From Candidatus Aenigmatarchaeota archaeon (GTDB taxonomy: Archaea; Aenigmatarchaeota; Aenigmatarchaeia; CG10238-14), in contig JAGVVZ010000004.1 in the NCBI GenBank assembly GCA_018304545.1, forward strand, positions 1-64,000: DNA of 64,000 nucleotides, written 5' to 3'. Below are positions 33,079-42,311 of this stretch, piece after piece. Below the pieces are notes generated by a model. That model was not told where the DNA came from. It worked only from the letters and a program-made list of their open reading frames with translations, and did no database searches. The position numbers and the translations under genes are program-made. Every line of letters begins with the position of its first letter. Position 1 is the first letter of the stretch.

Positions 33079-35424
33079 ATGTCTATAGATAAAAAGCAAG
33101 TGATGAAGAAATTCCAGCAAAATCCAGACAGATATTGGAGAGTAAAATTATTTGAAGAGAAGGGATTTGTTAGAAAACAATGCAAAAACTGTGGTAAATT
33201 TTTTTGGACATTAACACCTGATAAAGAATTGTGTCAGGATCAACCATGCCAAACCTATCAGTTTATAGGTGATCCTCCAACAAACAAAAAATTAAGTTAC
33301 ATGGATACGTGGAAAACTGTTGAAAAATTTTTTGTAAAAAAAGGTCATGCATCTGTCAGGAGATATCCCGTTGTTTGTAGATGGTACCCTCTATTTTTCA
33401 ACATTGCTTCTATAATAGATTTCTATAGAATAGAAAATGGTAATCTGAGTTTTGAATTTCCATCAAATCCGTTAATAGTCCCGCAATTTTGTTTGAGATT
33501 CAATGATATACCCAATGTTGGCATTACTGGCAAACATTCAACATGCTTTTGCATGATAGGTCAACATAGTCTCTATGATGGTAAAAATGGATACTGGAAA
33601 GATAGATGCATAGAATTGGATTTTGACTTGTTGACAAAAGAATTTGGGATAAAGAATGACGAAATAATTTTTATTGAAGATATGTGGCTAGGTCCAGCTG
33701 CTTTTGGTACATCTTTAGAATATTTTGTCAGAGGATTAGAAGTCGGTAACGCGGTTTTTACAGAATTCAACGGAACTCCAGATAATTATACTGAAATGAA
33801 AGAAAAGGTTATTGATATGGGAGCAGGCTTGGAAAGATTAGCATGGATAACTAACGGTACTCCAACACAATATGATGTGGTTTTTGAACCTGTAGTCAAA
33901 CATTTGATAAATGAATTAAACATAAATCCGGATTGGGAGTTTTTCAGTAAATATGCAAAGCTTGCGGGCAATCTAAATTTAGATGAAGTAAAGGATATTA
34001 AAAAAGCAAGAGATCTGATAGCAAAGCAACTAAACGTCTCTGTTGATGTTTTGAATCAAAAAGTAAAACCGATGGAGGCAATATACGCAATAGCTGATCA
34101 CACAATGGCATTAACATTTGCAATATCCGATGGAGCACTACCTTCTAATGTTGGTGGTGGATATAATCTTCGCGTTATATTAAGGAGAGCTTTCAGCTTC
34201 ATAGATGAAAACAAGTGGGCATTGGACTTAACAAAAATTTGTGAGTTACATGCTAAACATTTAAAATATGTCGCACCTGAACTAGTGAATCATATTGATG
34301 ATATAAACAAGATACTAGATGTAGAAAGAAAAAGATTCAGTAATACTAAACAAAGAACCCAAAGAATAGTTGAAGATATTGTCCAAAAAGGTGAAAATAT
34401 TGATGAAAACAAATTGATTGAGTTGTACGATTCTGATGGGATAACACCTGAATTAATAAGAGAATATAATCCTGACATTAAGGTACCGTCTGATTTTTAT
34501 ATTAAAGTTACAAGCAAACACATGAAAGAAGATAAATTTGAAAAACAGACAGTAGATGTTTCTGGCTTGCCGCAAACACCATTATTATTTTACGATGATC
34601 AAAACAAATTTGAATTTAGTGCAAAAATTTTGAAATTTGTAGATAATCAGTGGATAGTTCTTGATAAAACATATTTTTATCCTGAAGGAGGAGGGCAAAA
34701 ATCAGACATGGGATTCATTGGGTCAAATCCAGTTATGGACATACAAAAAATAGGAAATGTTGTGTTGCATAAAATAGTTGGCAGCGTAAAAGAAGGAGAA
34801 GATGTAAGCTGCAGAATAAATAAAGCTAGAAGAGAAATTCTGATGAGGCATCATACAGCAACACACATTATTAACGCAGCTTCCAGATTTGTTCTAGGTT
34901 CTCATATATGGCAGCATTCAACAGAAAAAAACACAGATAAGGCAAGACTGGACATAACACATTACGACAATCTAACAGAACAAGAAATTGAGAAAATAGA
35001 GGAGAAAGCGAACGAAATCATGCTGAAAAATTATTCAGTTAAGATTGAATGGTTACCTAGAGTCGAGGCAGAGAAGAGATATGGGTTTGGAATCTATCAA
35101 GGCGGGGCTGCCCCTAATAAAAATATTAGAGTTGTTTCTATAGGGAAAGATATAGACGTGGAAGCATGCGGTGGGACACATGTTGAAAAAACTAAAGACG
35201 TCGGCTTCATATTAATATTAAGAACGAAACGAATACAAGACGGGATAGTGAGATTGGAATATTGTTCTGGAGATGTAGCAGAGAAATATTTGAAAGAAAA
35301 ATCAGATATATTAAAAGAAGCTGCCGATCTGTTAAAAACAAGTGAAGATAATGTTGCTCATAATGCTTTAGAATTGTTTGAAAAATGGAAAGAAAGAAAG
35401 AAAGAATTAAAGAAGATGAAATAA
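33079..35424 (+). CDS. alaS: Alanyl-tRNA synthetase, short archaeal type
   Basis: This 781-aa protein has the archaeal N-terminal zinc knuckle (CKNC...CQDQPC), the class II catalytic core (RYPVVCRWYP, GMGAGLERLAW-like MGAGLERLAW) and an editing domain with HHTATH and CGGTH. It ends about 80 residues after CGGTH in a Lys-rich helix. The C-Ala/DHHA1 oligomerisation domain found in most archaeal AlaRS is therefore missing. A GTGATTTT element precedes ATG. First gene of an alaS-aminopeptidase-ybaK-pfkB run. Confidence 0.95.
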   Translation: MSIDKKQVMKKFQQNPDRYWRVKLFEEKGFVRKQCKNCGKFFWTLTPDKELCQDQPCQTYQFIGDPPTNKKLSYMDTWKTVEKFFVKKGHASVRRYPVVCRWYPLFFNIASIIDFYRIENGNLSFEFPSNPLIVPQFCLRFNDIPNVGITGKHSTCFCMIGQHSLYDGKNGYWKDRCIELDFDLLTKEFGIKNDEIIFIEDMWLGPAAFGTSLEYFVRGLEVGNAVFTEFNGTPDNYTEMKEKVIDMGAGLERLAWITNGTPTQYDVVFEPVVKHLINELNINPDWEFFSKYAKLAGNLNLDEVKDIKKARDLIAKQLNVSVDVLNQKVKPMEAIYAIADHTMALTFAISDGALPSNVGGGYNLRVILRRAFSFIDENKWALDLTKICELHAKHLKYVAPELVNHIDDINKILDVERKRFSNTKQRTQRIVEDIVQKGENIDENKLIELYDSDGITPELIREYNPDIKVPSDFYIKVTSKHMKEDKFEKQTVDVSGLPQTPLLFYDDQNKFEFSAKILKFVDNQWIVLDKTYFYPEGGGQKSDMGFIGSNPVMDIQKIGNVVLHKIVGSVKEGEDVSCRINKARREILMRHHTATHIINAASRFVLGSHIWQHSTEKNTDKARLDITHYDNLTEQEIEKIEEKANEIMLKNYSVKIEWLPRVEAEKRYGFGIYQGGAAPNKNIRVVSIGKDIDVEACGGTHVEKTKDVGFILILRTKRIQDGIVRLEYCSGDVAEKYLKEKSDILKEAADLLKTSEDNVAHNALELFEKWKERKKELKKMK

Positions 35425-36372
35425 ATGATTCAAATTCAGAAACTAATAAAAGGATCTGACAATGCAGTAGTTAATTGCATGGGAGTAAAACAAAACGAAC
35501 ATGTGCTTATTTTAACAGATAAAAACATGCCAGAACAAATAGCAGAAGCTTTGAAAAAATCGTGTCTAAAAGTAAAGGCAAAACCCGACATTGTATTTAT
35601 GGAACCATTAAAACAGGATGCAGAAGAACCAAGAGTCGATATCACAAAATTGATGATGGAATATGATGTTTATTTTTTTGCGACTTCCAAATCTTTGTCT
35701 CATACAAAAGCAAGACGAAACGCCAGTAAAGCCGGTATAAGAGGGGCGTCCATGCCCCATGTGTTAATAGAATCTTTCACAAGAGGCGGCCTGACCGCTG
35801 ATTATAATATTGTGAAAAAAAATTGCGAAGGAATGAATAAGAAAATATCAAATGCAAAAATATTGAATATAACATCTAAAAACGGCACAAATCTAACACT
35901 GAATATTGGTAATTATAAATGGGATATGGACACTGGAATATTTCATGAATGTGGTGATTTTGGAAATTTGCCTGCTGGTGAAACAGAAACTGCGCCAAAT
36001 TATGGCGAATCTAATGGTATACTGATAATAGATAAATGGGGGAGATACGGAAACAATATAAAAGTGTTGATTAAAGACGGCTTCGCTATAGAAATAAACG
36101 GATCTGAATCTTTAGAAAATGATGTAAATGCTGTTGGGAAATTTGGCAGAAATATTGCTGAAATCGGTATAGGATGCAATCCCAAAGCATTGCTTATAGG
36201 AAATATTTTGGAGGATGAAAAAGTGTTTGGTACAGTGCACATTGCGTTAGGTAATAACGTGTCATATGGTGGTGATGTAGATGTTCCACTCCATTTAGAC
36301 GGTATTATTGCTAAACCAACACTGAAAGCCGATAATAAATTTTTGATTCAAGACGGTAAATGGGTAATTTAA
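35425..36372 (+). CDS. M29-like metallo-aminopeptidase
   Basis: This 315-aa protein shows the M29 landmarks: NLPAGETETAP (metal-binding Glu), GTVHIALGNNVSYGG, and HLDGIIAKPT near the C-terminus. These are leucyl aminopeptidases using a di-metal centre. The start directly follows the alaS stop (TAAATG), so expression is coupled. Confidence 0.82.
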   Translation: MIQIQKLIKGSDNAVVNCMGVKQNEHVLILTDKNMPEQIAEALKKSCLKVKAKPDIVFMEPLKQDAEEPRVDITKLMMEYDVYFFATSKSLSHTKARRNASKAGIRGASMPHVLIESFTRGGLTADYNIVKKNCEGMNKKISNAKILNITSKNGTNLTLNIGNYKWDMDTGIFHECGDFGNLPAGETETAPNYGESNGILIIDKWGRYGNNIKVLIKDGFAIEINGSESLENDVNAVGKFGRNIAEIGIGCNPKALLIGNILEDEKVFGTVHIALGNNVSYGGDVDVPLHLDGIIAKPTLKADNKFLIQDGKWVI

Positions 36373-36424
36373 ACCATAAATAAGAAAAATAGCAATATTA
36401 ACATTGAACTCATATGATGATATC

Positions 36425-36895
36425 ATGAATGACAATATAATAAGAGTCGTTAAAAAATTAAAAAAATTAAATATTCCTTATAGAATTATTGAACTTGGCG
36501 GAACTGGAAGAACATCACAAGATGTAGCTAGATTAACAAATATCAATCTAAGAGAAGTTTGTAAAACGCTTATAGTGAGGGCTGATAACGATACTATGGC
36601 TGTGGTTATATTGCCCGGGCCATTCAAAATAGACAATAAAAAACTGAAAGAATTGTTAAAAACCAAAAACACGAGATTTCTTAATGAGGATGAATTAAAA
36701 CAGAACACGCCGTTTTCTCCCGGCGAAGTTTGTCCAATAATTATTGAAAAAATTCCTATATACATTGATAAAAGAGTTTTCGATACTAAAAAAGTAAATT
36801 TTGGGTCGGGTGATCTTTATTTTGGGATCGAAATAAATTCTAATGATATAAATAAATGCATAAAAGGAGAGGTTGTTGATATAGCTGTTGAGTAA
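36425..36895 (+). CDS. YbaK/ProX-type aminoacyl-tRNA deacylase
   Basis: A protein of about 156 residues with the YbaK/EbsC fold. It shows the conserved catalytic lysine in REVCKTLIVRAD, AVVILPGPFKIDNKKLK, LNEDELKQNTPFSPGEVCPI and YFGIEINSND. It hydrolyses mischarged tRNA in trans; specificity (Cys/Ala-tRNAPro or other) is not readable. Downstream of alaS, which fits a quality-control role. Confidence 0.88.
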   Translation: MNDNIIRVVKKLKKLNIPYRIIELGGTGRTSQDVARLTNINLREVCKTLIVRADNDTMAVVILPGPFKIDNKKLKELLKTKNTRFLNEDELKQNTPFSPGEVCPIIIEKIPIYIDKRVFDTKKVNFGSGDLYFGIEINSNDINKCIKGEVVDIAVE

Positions 36896-36896
36896 T

Positions 36897-37850
36897 ATGA
36901 AGAAACTGCCAAAAAAATATATAGTTGTATTAGGAGCAATAAATTTAGATATTGTGACAAAGGTACCAAGAATACCTAAAGAAAATGAAACAGTGATAAG
37001 CGAAGGCCTAAAATTCATTCCTGGAGGTAAAGCTACGAACGCTGCAGTAACCATGTCAAGACTAGAAGGTAATGCTATACTACTAGGAAAAATAGGTGAT
37101 GATTCTTTTGGAAAAGAAGTTAAGAAACTGTTGAACGGTGACGGTATAAACACAGATTTTATTGACATAGATTCGTTTTCTCCAACCGGAACTGTCATCG
37201 TCAGCGTAAATCATAAGGGAAAAAATACGATAATAGTGAATGAAAACGCAAATATTCGAATAACTAAAGATCATATTTCTGATTTTCTGAGAAAGGTTGA
37301 CAGAAATTTGATAAAGGTTGACTTATTTTATACAACACTAGAACCACTACTTGAAATAATAGAATTTGCTATAACGGAATTCAACAAAAGAAATATACCA
37401 ATTTTTTGTGATGCCGCACCACAAGCAAGGCCTCTTCCAGAAAATTTTTATAGGCATATAGATTTTTTATCGTCTAATGAATATGAAATGTCGGCTATGA
37501 CTGGAATTAACGTAACTGATGTTGAAACTGCAGAATATGCTGCAAAGCAACTAGTGAAAAAAGGTGCGAATAATATTATTGTAACTTTAGGAAAATTAGG
37601 TGCTATTTACCTCAAAAAAAATTCAACTAAATCTACATATTTTCCAGGTAACAAAGTTAAAGCTATTGACGAAACTGCTGCCGGAGATGCTTTTAGAGGA
37701 GCTTTTGTTGTAGAATATTTAAAAACGAGAGATTTGCACAAATCAATGGAGTTTGCCAACAGAGCTGGTGCTTTTGCTACAACAAAATTAGGAACCTATA
37801 ATGCAATGCCAACAAGAAAGGAATTGGATTTCTTAGAAATTTTAAAATGA
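36897..37850 (+). CDS. PfkB-family sugar kinase (ribokinase-like)
   Basis: A protein of about 317 residues beginning VVLGAINLDIVTKVPRIPKE. It has the first PfkB signature GGKATNAAVTMSRLEG and the second DETAAGDAFRGAFVVEYL with the catalytic Asp (anion hole as AAGD). Closest in feel to ribokinase; phosphorylates a sugar or nucleoside at the expense of ATP. Follows ybaK by 1 nt. Confidence 0.88.
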   Translation: MKKLPKKYIVVLGAINLDIVTKVPRIPKENETVISEGLKFIPGGKATNAAVTMSRLEGNAILLGKIGDDSFGKEVKKLLNGDGINTDFIDIDSFSPTGTVIVSVNHKGKNTIIVNENANIRITKDHISDFLRKVDRNLIKVDLFYTTLEPLLEIIEFAITEFNKRNIPIFCDAAPQARPLPENFYRHIDFLSSNEYEMSAMTGINVTDVETAEYAAKQLVKKGANNIIVTLGKLGAIYLKKNSTKSTYFPGNKVKAIDETAAGDAFRGAFVVEYLKTRDLHKSMEFANRAGAFATTKLGTYNAMPTRKELDFLEILK

Positions 37851-37950
37851 TTTATTATGAAACTCATATCACTCTAACTTTTCCTGTACAACAAGCTTAA
37901 AAGTTTTCAAACTATTAATTTGATAAAACTTTGATACAAATAAAGTGGTT

Positions 37951-38261
37951 ATGATGCCAATCCAATTCAAAAGCCTCTTGTAAATAAGAAAGAGATAATA
38001 TCTATTCCTGAGTCTGAACTTGTTGAATGTATTAGAAAGTTACTTGAAAACAGACTAACAAAAAAACAAAGAAATATATTACAATATTTAAACGAGAATA
38101 GAGATGAAAGCGTAACAAGAAGCGTAAAAAATATTTCTTACTTGCTTAATTGTTCTCAATCATGTATTTGGAACAATATAAATTCCTTGAAAAAATGTGG
38201 ATTAATTGAGGTAAACGGTTATGTAAGATTATCAAAAATTTTTAAAGTTCTTATCAGGTGA
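37951..38261 (+). CDS. HTH protein with start frame disrupted (copy 1)
   Basis: ATG 37951 and ATG 37954 give only MMPIQFKSLL then TAA. The long frame is offset by -1 and reads DANPIQKPLVNKKEII, RLTKKQRNILQYLNENRD, ISYLLNCSQSCIWNNINSLK and KCGLIEVNGYVRLSK, a winged helix ending at TGA 38261. It contains no usable initiation codon before its recognition helix; the upstream stop is TAA 37942. Either a -1 shift near the start, an unusual initiation, or a broken gene. It overlaps the Shine-Dalgarno of the small gene at 38267. Paired with a second, similar cassette at 38570. Confidence 0.5.
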
Positions 38262-38266
38262 TTCTA

Positions 38267-38476
38267 TTGAGTTTCATTCTTATATGCAGAGAAATAACAG
38301 AAGCATATAATCAAGTTGGGATATCGCCTGATGGAAAATTTCATCTTGATGTATATAGACTCCTTAAAGGATATGCGAGAGAACTTTATTCTGGTTTTCC
38401 ACCGTCAGATATGGATCTAAAAAGTGGTGTGGAACAATGTCCGGGTAATGCGCCGGCATATTTGGTTTATGATTAA
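38267..38476 (+). CDS. Hypothetical protein downstream of HTH copy 1
   Basis: TTG 38267, five bases after GGTGA, opens a 69-aa frame: SFILICREITEAYNQVGISPD then HLDVYRLLKGYARELYSG and a Pro/Gly-rich end. Soluble, helix then coil. It partners the HTH gene in a two-gene cassette; the second cassette has an unrelated-looking partner. Unknown function. Confidence 0.5.
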   Translation: MSFILICREITEAYNQVGISPDGKFHLDVYRLLKGYARELYSGFPPSDMDLKSGVEQCPGNAPAYLVYD

Positions 38477-38569
38477 TTTAATATAAAAATTGAATAATTA
38501 CAATAGATACGTTAACATGTCCAATAGGTTTATATAGTATTCTTCTATAATAATATCTCTGTGAAAGTG

Positions 38570-38901
38570 ATGCCGATCCAATATGTTTGTCAGATCGAAA
38601 CAGGGAAGACCTGAGGAAAGTATTGGTTAGAGCACTCAATAAAAATCAGATTCTGATTCTTCAGAGCATTGATCATAATCCTATTTCTCTAAGTTTTGTA
38701 TTAGCGTCAATATCAAAAGATTTCAATATACCTCTTTCTACTTTAAAGTTAAACGCACGTATACTGAGAAATTTAAGATTAATTGATTTTGGTAATTCTT
38801 CTGATTTTAAAAAGCCATTTGTGACTGAAATGGGAAAGTTGATAATTGGTTTAATTTCCACAAATAGGAGTGATACTAATGACGAACGAACAATCAGATA
38901 A
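38570..38901 (+). CDS. HTH protein with start frame disrupted (copy 2)
   Basis: GTG 38561/ATG 38570 give MPIQYVCQIETGKT then TGA. The long frame is offset by -1 and runs DADPICLSDRNREDLRKVL, NQILILQSIDHNPISLSF, then STLKLNARILRNLRLIDFG, a winged helix. Its only start is TTG 38587. A TATA element (about 38529-38536) places the transcript start near 38560, so the GTG/ATG is the expected initiation site. Shares TGATGCCRATCCAAT with copy 1. Confidence 0.5.
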
Positions 38902-39088
38902 AATAACATTATATGAATGGGTTTTAGACAGAATACCGAGGCCATATGAGTTGTCCATAGACGTTCCTGGTCATTGGGAACAAATAGAAGTAGCACGAGA
39001 AAAAGCCCAGAGATTATTAAGAGGTGGCGCATCATGGAAATACAGAACTTCTTTAGAGTTACCACAAAATGGTGTCTATAGTGAATGA
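38879..39088 (+). CDS. Hypothetical protein downstream of HTH copy 2
   Basis: ATG 38879 with GGAGTGAT upstream gives 69 aa: an N-terminal helix (ITLYEWVLDRIPRPYEL), then HWEQIEVAREKAQRLLRGG. Soluble. It overlaps the end of HTH copy 2 by 23 nt and stops 2 nt before the tRNA-Tyr gene. Unknown function. Confidence 0.5.
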   Translation: MTNEQSDKITLYEWVLDRIPRPYELSIDVPGHWEQIEVAREKAQRLLRGGASWKYRTSLELPQNGVYSE

Positions 39089-39090
39089 AA

Positions 39091-39203
39091 CCCGCGGTAG
39101 CTCAATCGCAGAGCAGTCGGCTGTAGATGAATACTATGTATTTGTTACCGGCAGCTGTTCTATAGAGACCGAAAGATTGGGAGTTCAACTCTCCCCCGTG
39201 GGA
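39091..39203 (+). tRNA. tRNA-Tyr (GTA) with 41-nt intron
   Basis: Acceptor CCCGCGG pairs with CCGTGGG (discriminator A). D stem is GCTC/GAGC, T stem GGGAG/CTCCC, and anticodon GTA is at 39123-39125. The anticodon loop is opened after position 37 by about 41 nt (39127-39167), the canonical archaeal site; the 3' half resumes with A then CCGAA. The lowest anticodon-stem pair is G-A. Located two genes upstream of tyrS on the same strand. The reading frame that crosses it is spurious. Confidence 0.88.
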
Positions 39204-39236
39204 TACTTAACCAAAATTGGAAAAATGGTGATTAAA

Positions 39237-40253
39237 ATGAATTTTTTCAGAGAATGTATAGAAAACAAAAACAGGAAAGAATTTTACTGGATGAAAAGAA
39301 AGGGAAAAATTAAGTTAGACATGACTGCAAATCCCATACAACCAGAAATAAATTGGAACGAAGTAATAAAATTTTCCACTGAAGAACTAAGAAAATATCC
39401 AAATAATTCTGAGTTGTATGAATTAAAAAGAGAGATAGCCAGAGATCATAAGATAGACACTAATAGCATTATGGTAACTACTGGAGCAGATGACGCCATT
39501 GAAATAATACTATTGCATTTGTTAAATCCAAAAGATAAAATAGGTATACACATACCAACCTTTCCTAGATTTCTCATTGTAGCAAAGCAGCTTTGTGATG
39601 CAGATGTAATCACATTTAAAAATATAAATGATATACCAGAATCGAAAGTTGTAGTTTTATGTACGCCAAATAACCCAACAACTAAGGAAATATCAAGAGG
39701 TGATTTGATAAAACTGCTCGAGGAAAATCAAAATAAGATGTTTGTAATTGATTGTGTATTTAGTGATTTTGGCAGATTCGACCCAACATCAATGATAAAA
39801 AAGTTCGACAATTTAATTGTAATAAAATCCACATCAAAGATTGGTATAGCAGGCGTCAGAGTTGGGTTTATTATATCTAAGAGGAAAAATATACGCAGTC
39901 TCAGAGAAGGAATATCACCATTTAGCGTGTCATTGGTGAATCAAAAAATAGCTTTTGAGGCAATAAAGGACAAAGAACATATGAAGAAGAGCTTAAATTT
40001 TTTAAAGAAGGAATGGTCCTTCATTAAAAGAAAAATGCCTGAAGCAGAAAGGGAAACTAACGTGCCGTTTTTCTTAGTAAAGACAAGACAAGATTCGGCA
40101 ACCGTTTGCAGAAAATTGTTAAGTAGAGGCATTCAAGTAGCAAATGGAGAAGATTTCATAGGTCTCGGTAATAATTGGATAAGAGTTTCAATAGGCAGCA
40201 GAGAAGAAAATGAAGAGTTTGTAAAAAATTTTAAAATCATCAATTGTGATTAA
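39237..40253 (+). CDS. Class I/II PLP aminotransferase (HisC-like)
   Basis: A protein of about 338 residues beginning MNFFRECIENK. It has the fold-I pattern VTTGADDAIEIIL, LCTPNNPTT (the CxPNNP motif), DCVFSDFG and the PLP lysine in STSKIGIAGVRVGF. It resembles histidinol-phosphate or related aminotransferases, but no other histidine gene is near. ATG 39237 follows GGTGATT. Between tRNA-Tyr and the YbaK fusion, so an aromatic or phosphoserine substrate is possible. Confidence 0.82.
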   Translation: MNFFRECIENKNRKEFYWMKRKGKIKLDMTANPIQPEINWNEVIKFSTEELRKYPNNSELYELKREIARDHKIDTNSIMVTTGADDAIEIILLHLLNPKDKIGIHIPTFPRFLIVAKQLCDADVITFKNINDIPESKVVVLCTPNNPTTKEISRGDLIKLLEENQNKMFVIDCVFSDFGRFDPTSMIKKFDNLIVIKSTSKIGIAGVRVGFIISKRKNIRSLREGISPFSVSLVNQKIAFEAIKDKEHMKKSLNFLKKEWSFIKRKMPEAERETNVPFFLVKTRQDSATVCRKLLSRGIQVANGEDFIGLGNNWIRVSIGSREENEEFVKNFKIINCD

Positions 40254-40254
40254 A

Positions 40255-41169
40255 ATGGATAAAGTGAACGAGATTAAGAGGTTCATAGCAAACAAAGGAA
40301 TTGAAGCTGATATAATAGAGCATAAATTATTAGGATTAAAAAGTGAGGATGCTGCAAAGGCTACAGGATTTTATATAGGAAACATTATAAAAACACTGCT
40401 TTTTGTAAGCGAAGATAATACTATTGTTACTATATGTTTAGGTGTAGATAAAATTGATATCGAAAAACTTTCCGGAATATCTGGATTAAAAAAACCAAGA
40501 CTAGCAACAAAAGATGAATTGAAAACTATTTTAAATACAAAACCTGGCGGGACCCCTCCTATATGTTTACCAGAAAAAACTGCAGTTTTGATTGATGGAA
40601 AAGTGTTAGAAAAGAATTTTGTCATTGGATTTGGGGGATCTGAGTTTATCGGATTGAAAATTAAACCAAATGAAATAGTTAAACATTCAAATGCTAAAAT
40701 TGCAGATATAACCATTGATTGTATGAACGAAGAAACAAAAACGCATACAGCCCTGCATATTGTAAAAGGAGCTACGCAAAAAGTTTTAGGAACAGTATTA
40801 ACTACAAGCGTTTATGTAGACGATTCTAATGGCAGACTAACGGTTCAATGTGGTAATAAACCAACAAATGAAGAAATACAAAGAATAGAACTAGAAGCTA
40901 ATAATTGCATAAACGAGAATAACGAAGTAAAGATTTTAGAAATAGATAGAAAAGAAGCGGAAGATATATTTGGTAATATTATATACGACGTCTTTCCAGT
41001 GCCATCACATATAACTAAGCTTAAAATCTTAGAAATTGAAAATTGGAATATAAATTGTTGTAATAAAGAACATACTAGAACAACTAGAGAAGTTGGGAAA
41101 ATAGAAATTGATAAGATAAGATTTAGAGATGTTAAACAGTTATTGGAGATATCATTTAAGGTGATTTAA
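40255..41169 (+). CDS. YbaK-AlaX-like fusion, trans-editing protein
   Basis: This protein of about 304 residues has two editing modules. Residues 1-150 are a YbaK domain with lysine in NIIKTLLFV, RLATKDELK and FGGSEFIGLKI. Residues 165-300 resemble the AlaX/AlaRS editing domain: HTALHIVKGATQKVL gives HxxxH, and CNKEHTRTTREVGKIEI gives CxxxH in the CGGTH position. Each class clears mischarged aminoacyl-tRNA. SD GTGATT precedes ATG 40255. Overlaps tyrS by one base. Confidence 0.75.
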   Translation: MDKVNEIKRFIANKGIEADIIEHKLLGLKSEDAAKATGFYIGNIIKTLLFVSEDNTIVTICLGVDKIDIEKLSGISGLKKPRLATKDELKTILNTKPGGTPPICLPEKTAVLIDGKVLEKNFVIGFGGSEFIGLKIKPNEIVKHSNAKIADITIDCMNEETKTHTALHIVKGATQKVLGTVLTTSVYVDDSNGRLTVQCGNKPTNEEIQRIELEANNCINENNEVKILEIDRKEAEDIFGNIIYDVFPVPSHITKLKILEIENWNINCCNKEHTRTTREVGKIEIDKIRFRDVKQLLEISFKVI

Positions 41170-42251
41170 TGGATCTAGAAAGAAGAATTGACTTAATAAG
41201 GGCGCCACCAACAGAAGAAATAATTACTGAAGGAGATCTAAGAACGTTATTAGAAACTAAAAGCCATCCCACTGCTTATGACGGGTTTGAAACGTCTGGC
41301 CAAATGCATTTAGGCTCCGCTGTTTTACGTGCAATAAAAATTCAAGACATGCTAGATGCTCAATGCGAATTCATTTTATGGATAGCAGATTGGTTTGCTT
41401 ACATTAACAACAAAATGGGCGGTAATTTAGATCTGATCAAAAAGACAGGCGAATATTATCTAGAGGGTTGGAAGGCATGCGGAATTGATATGAAAAAGGT
41501 TAAAATTTTATGGACTAGTGATGCTGTTAAAGATTCTGATTATTGGAAAGGTGTTATTGACATCGCAAAAAATTCAACAGTGCAAAGAACAATAAGAGCA
41601 GCTACAATCATGGGAAGAAAGGAAGCAGAAATGCAATATACAGCTCAGCTAATCTATCCGATGATGCAGGCGTGGGATCCGTTCTACTTTAAAGCAGACA
41701 TATTGCAGTTGGGTATGGACCAAAGAAAAGCGACTATATTATCAAGAGAACTTGCTCCCAAGTTAGAACAATCTACAAGAGTCTGCGTTCATCACCATCT
41801 TCTTGCTGGTTTACAAGGTCCTGATGAAGGTAGAATGGGTCAAGAGACGGCAACGATGCAAATAGAAGCTAAAATGAGCAAATCTAAACCACAAACAGCT
41901 GTATTCATTCATGATTCTAGAAGAGAAATAGAAGAAAAAATAAACAAAGCATTTTGCCCTGAGAAAATTGTTGACGGAAATCCTATATTGGAAATATGGA
42001 AATACATTATTTTAAGAAAATTCAAATCTAGAACAATAGAAAGGTCTCCAAAATTTGGAGGGAACATGGAAATACATGATTATTCAGATATTGAGCTAGA
42101 ATTCAAGAACGGTAAACTTCATCCGCTTGATTTAAAAAAAGAAACTATTCAGGCATTAGATGAAATATTAAGTCCAATAAGAAGGCATTTTGAGAAAGGA
42201 AAGGCAAAAGAACTATTTGATACAGTAAGAAATGCGCAGATAACTAGATAA
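41169..42251 (+). CDS. tyrS: Tyrosyl-tRNA synthetase
   Basis: This 360-aa archaeal/eukaryotic-type TyrRS has AYDGFETSGQMHLGS (HIGH equivalent), the Tyr-binding QLIYPMMQAWD and MDQRKA, and KMSKSKPQTAVF. GGTGATTTA precedes ATG. Its tRNA-Tyr gene lies 2 kb upstream on the same strand, so synthetase and substrate are near neighbours. Confidence 0.95.
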   Translation: MDLERRIDLIRAPPTEEIITEGDLRTLLETKSHPTAYDGFETSGQMHLGSAVLRAIKIQDMLDAQCEFILWIADWFAYINNKMGGNLDLIKKTGEYYLEGWKACGIDMKKVKILWTSDAVKDSDYWKGVIDIAKNSTVQRTIRAATIMGRKEAEMQYTAQLIYPMMQAWDPFYFKADILQLGMDQRKATILSRELAPKLEQSTRVCVHHHLLAGLQGPDEGRMGQETATMQIEAKMSKSKPQTAVFIHDSRREIEEKINKAFCPEKIVDGNPILEIWKYIILRKFKSRTIERSPKFGGNMEIHDYSDIELEFKNGKLHPLDLKKETIQALDEILSPIRRHFEKGKAKELFDTVRNAQITR

Positions 42252-42311
42252 GAATAAGCTATACAGATAAAGAGCAAAAATTTATATGACCAAGCAACAA
42301 AAAACAATACT

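Noticed and set aside
39069-39236. N-terminal extension of the aminotransferase
   Set aside because: The extension is the translation of the tRNA-Tyr gene; ATG 39237 with GGTGATT is the plausible start.
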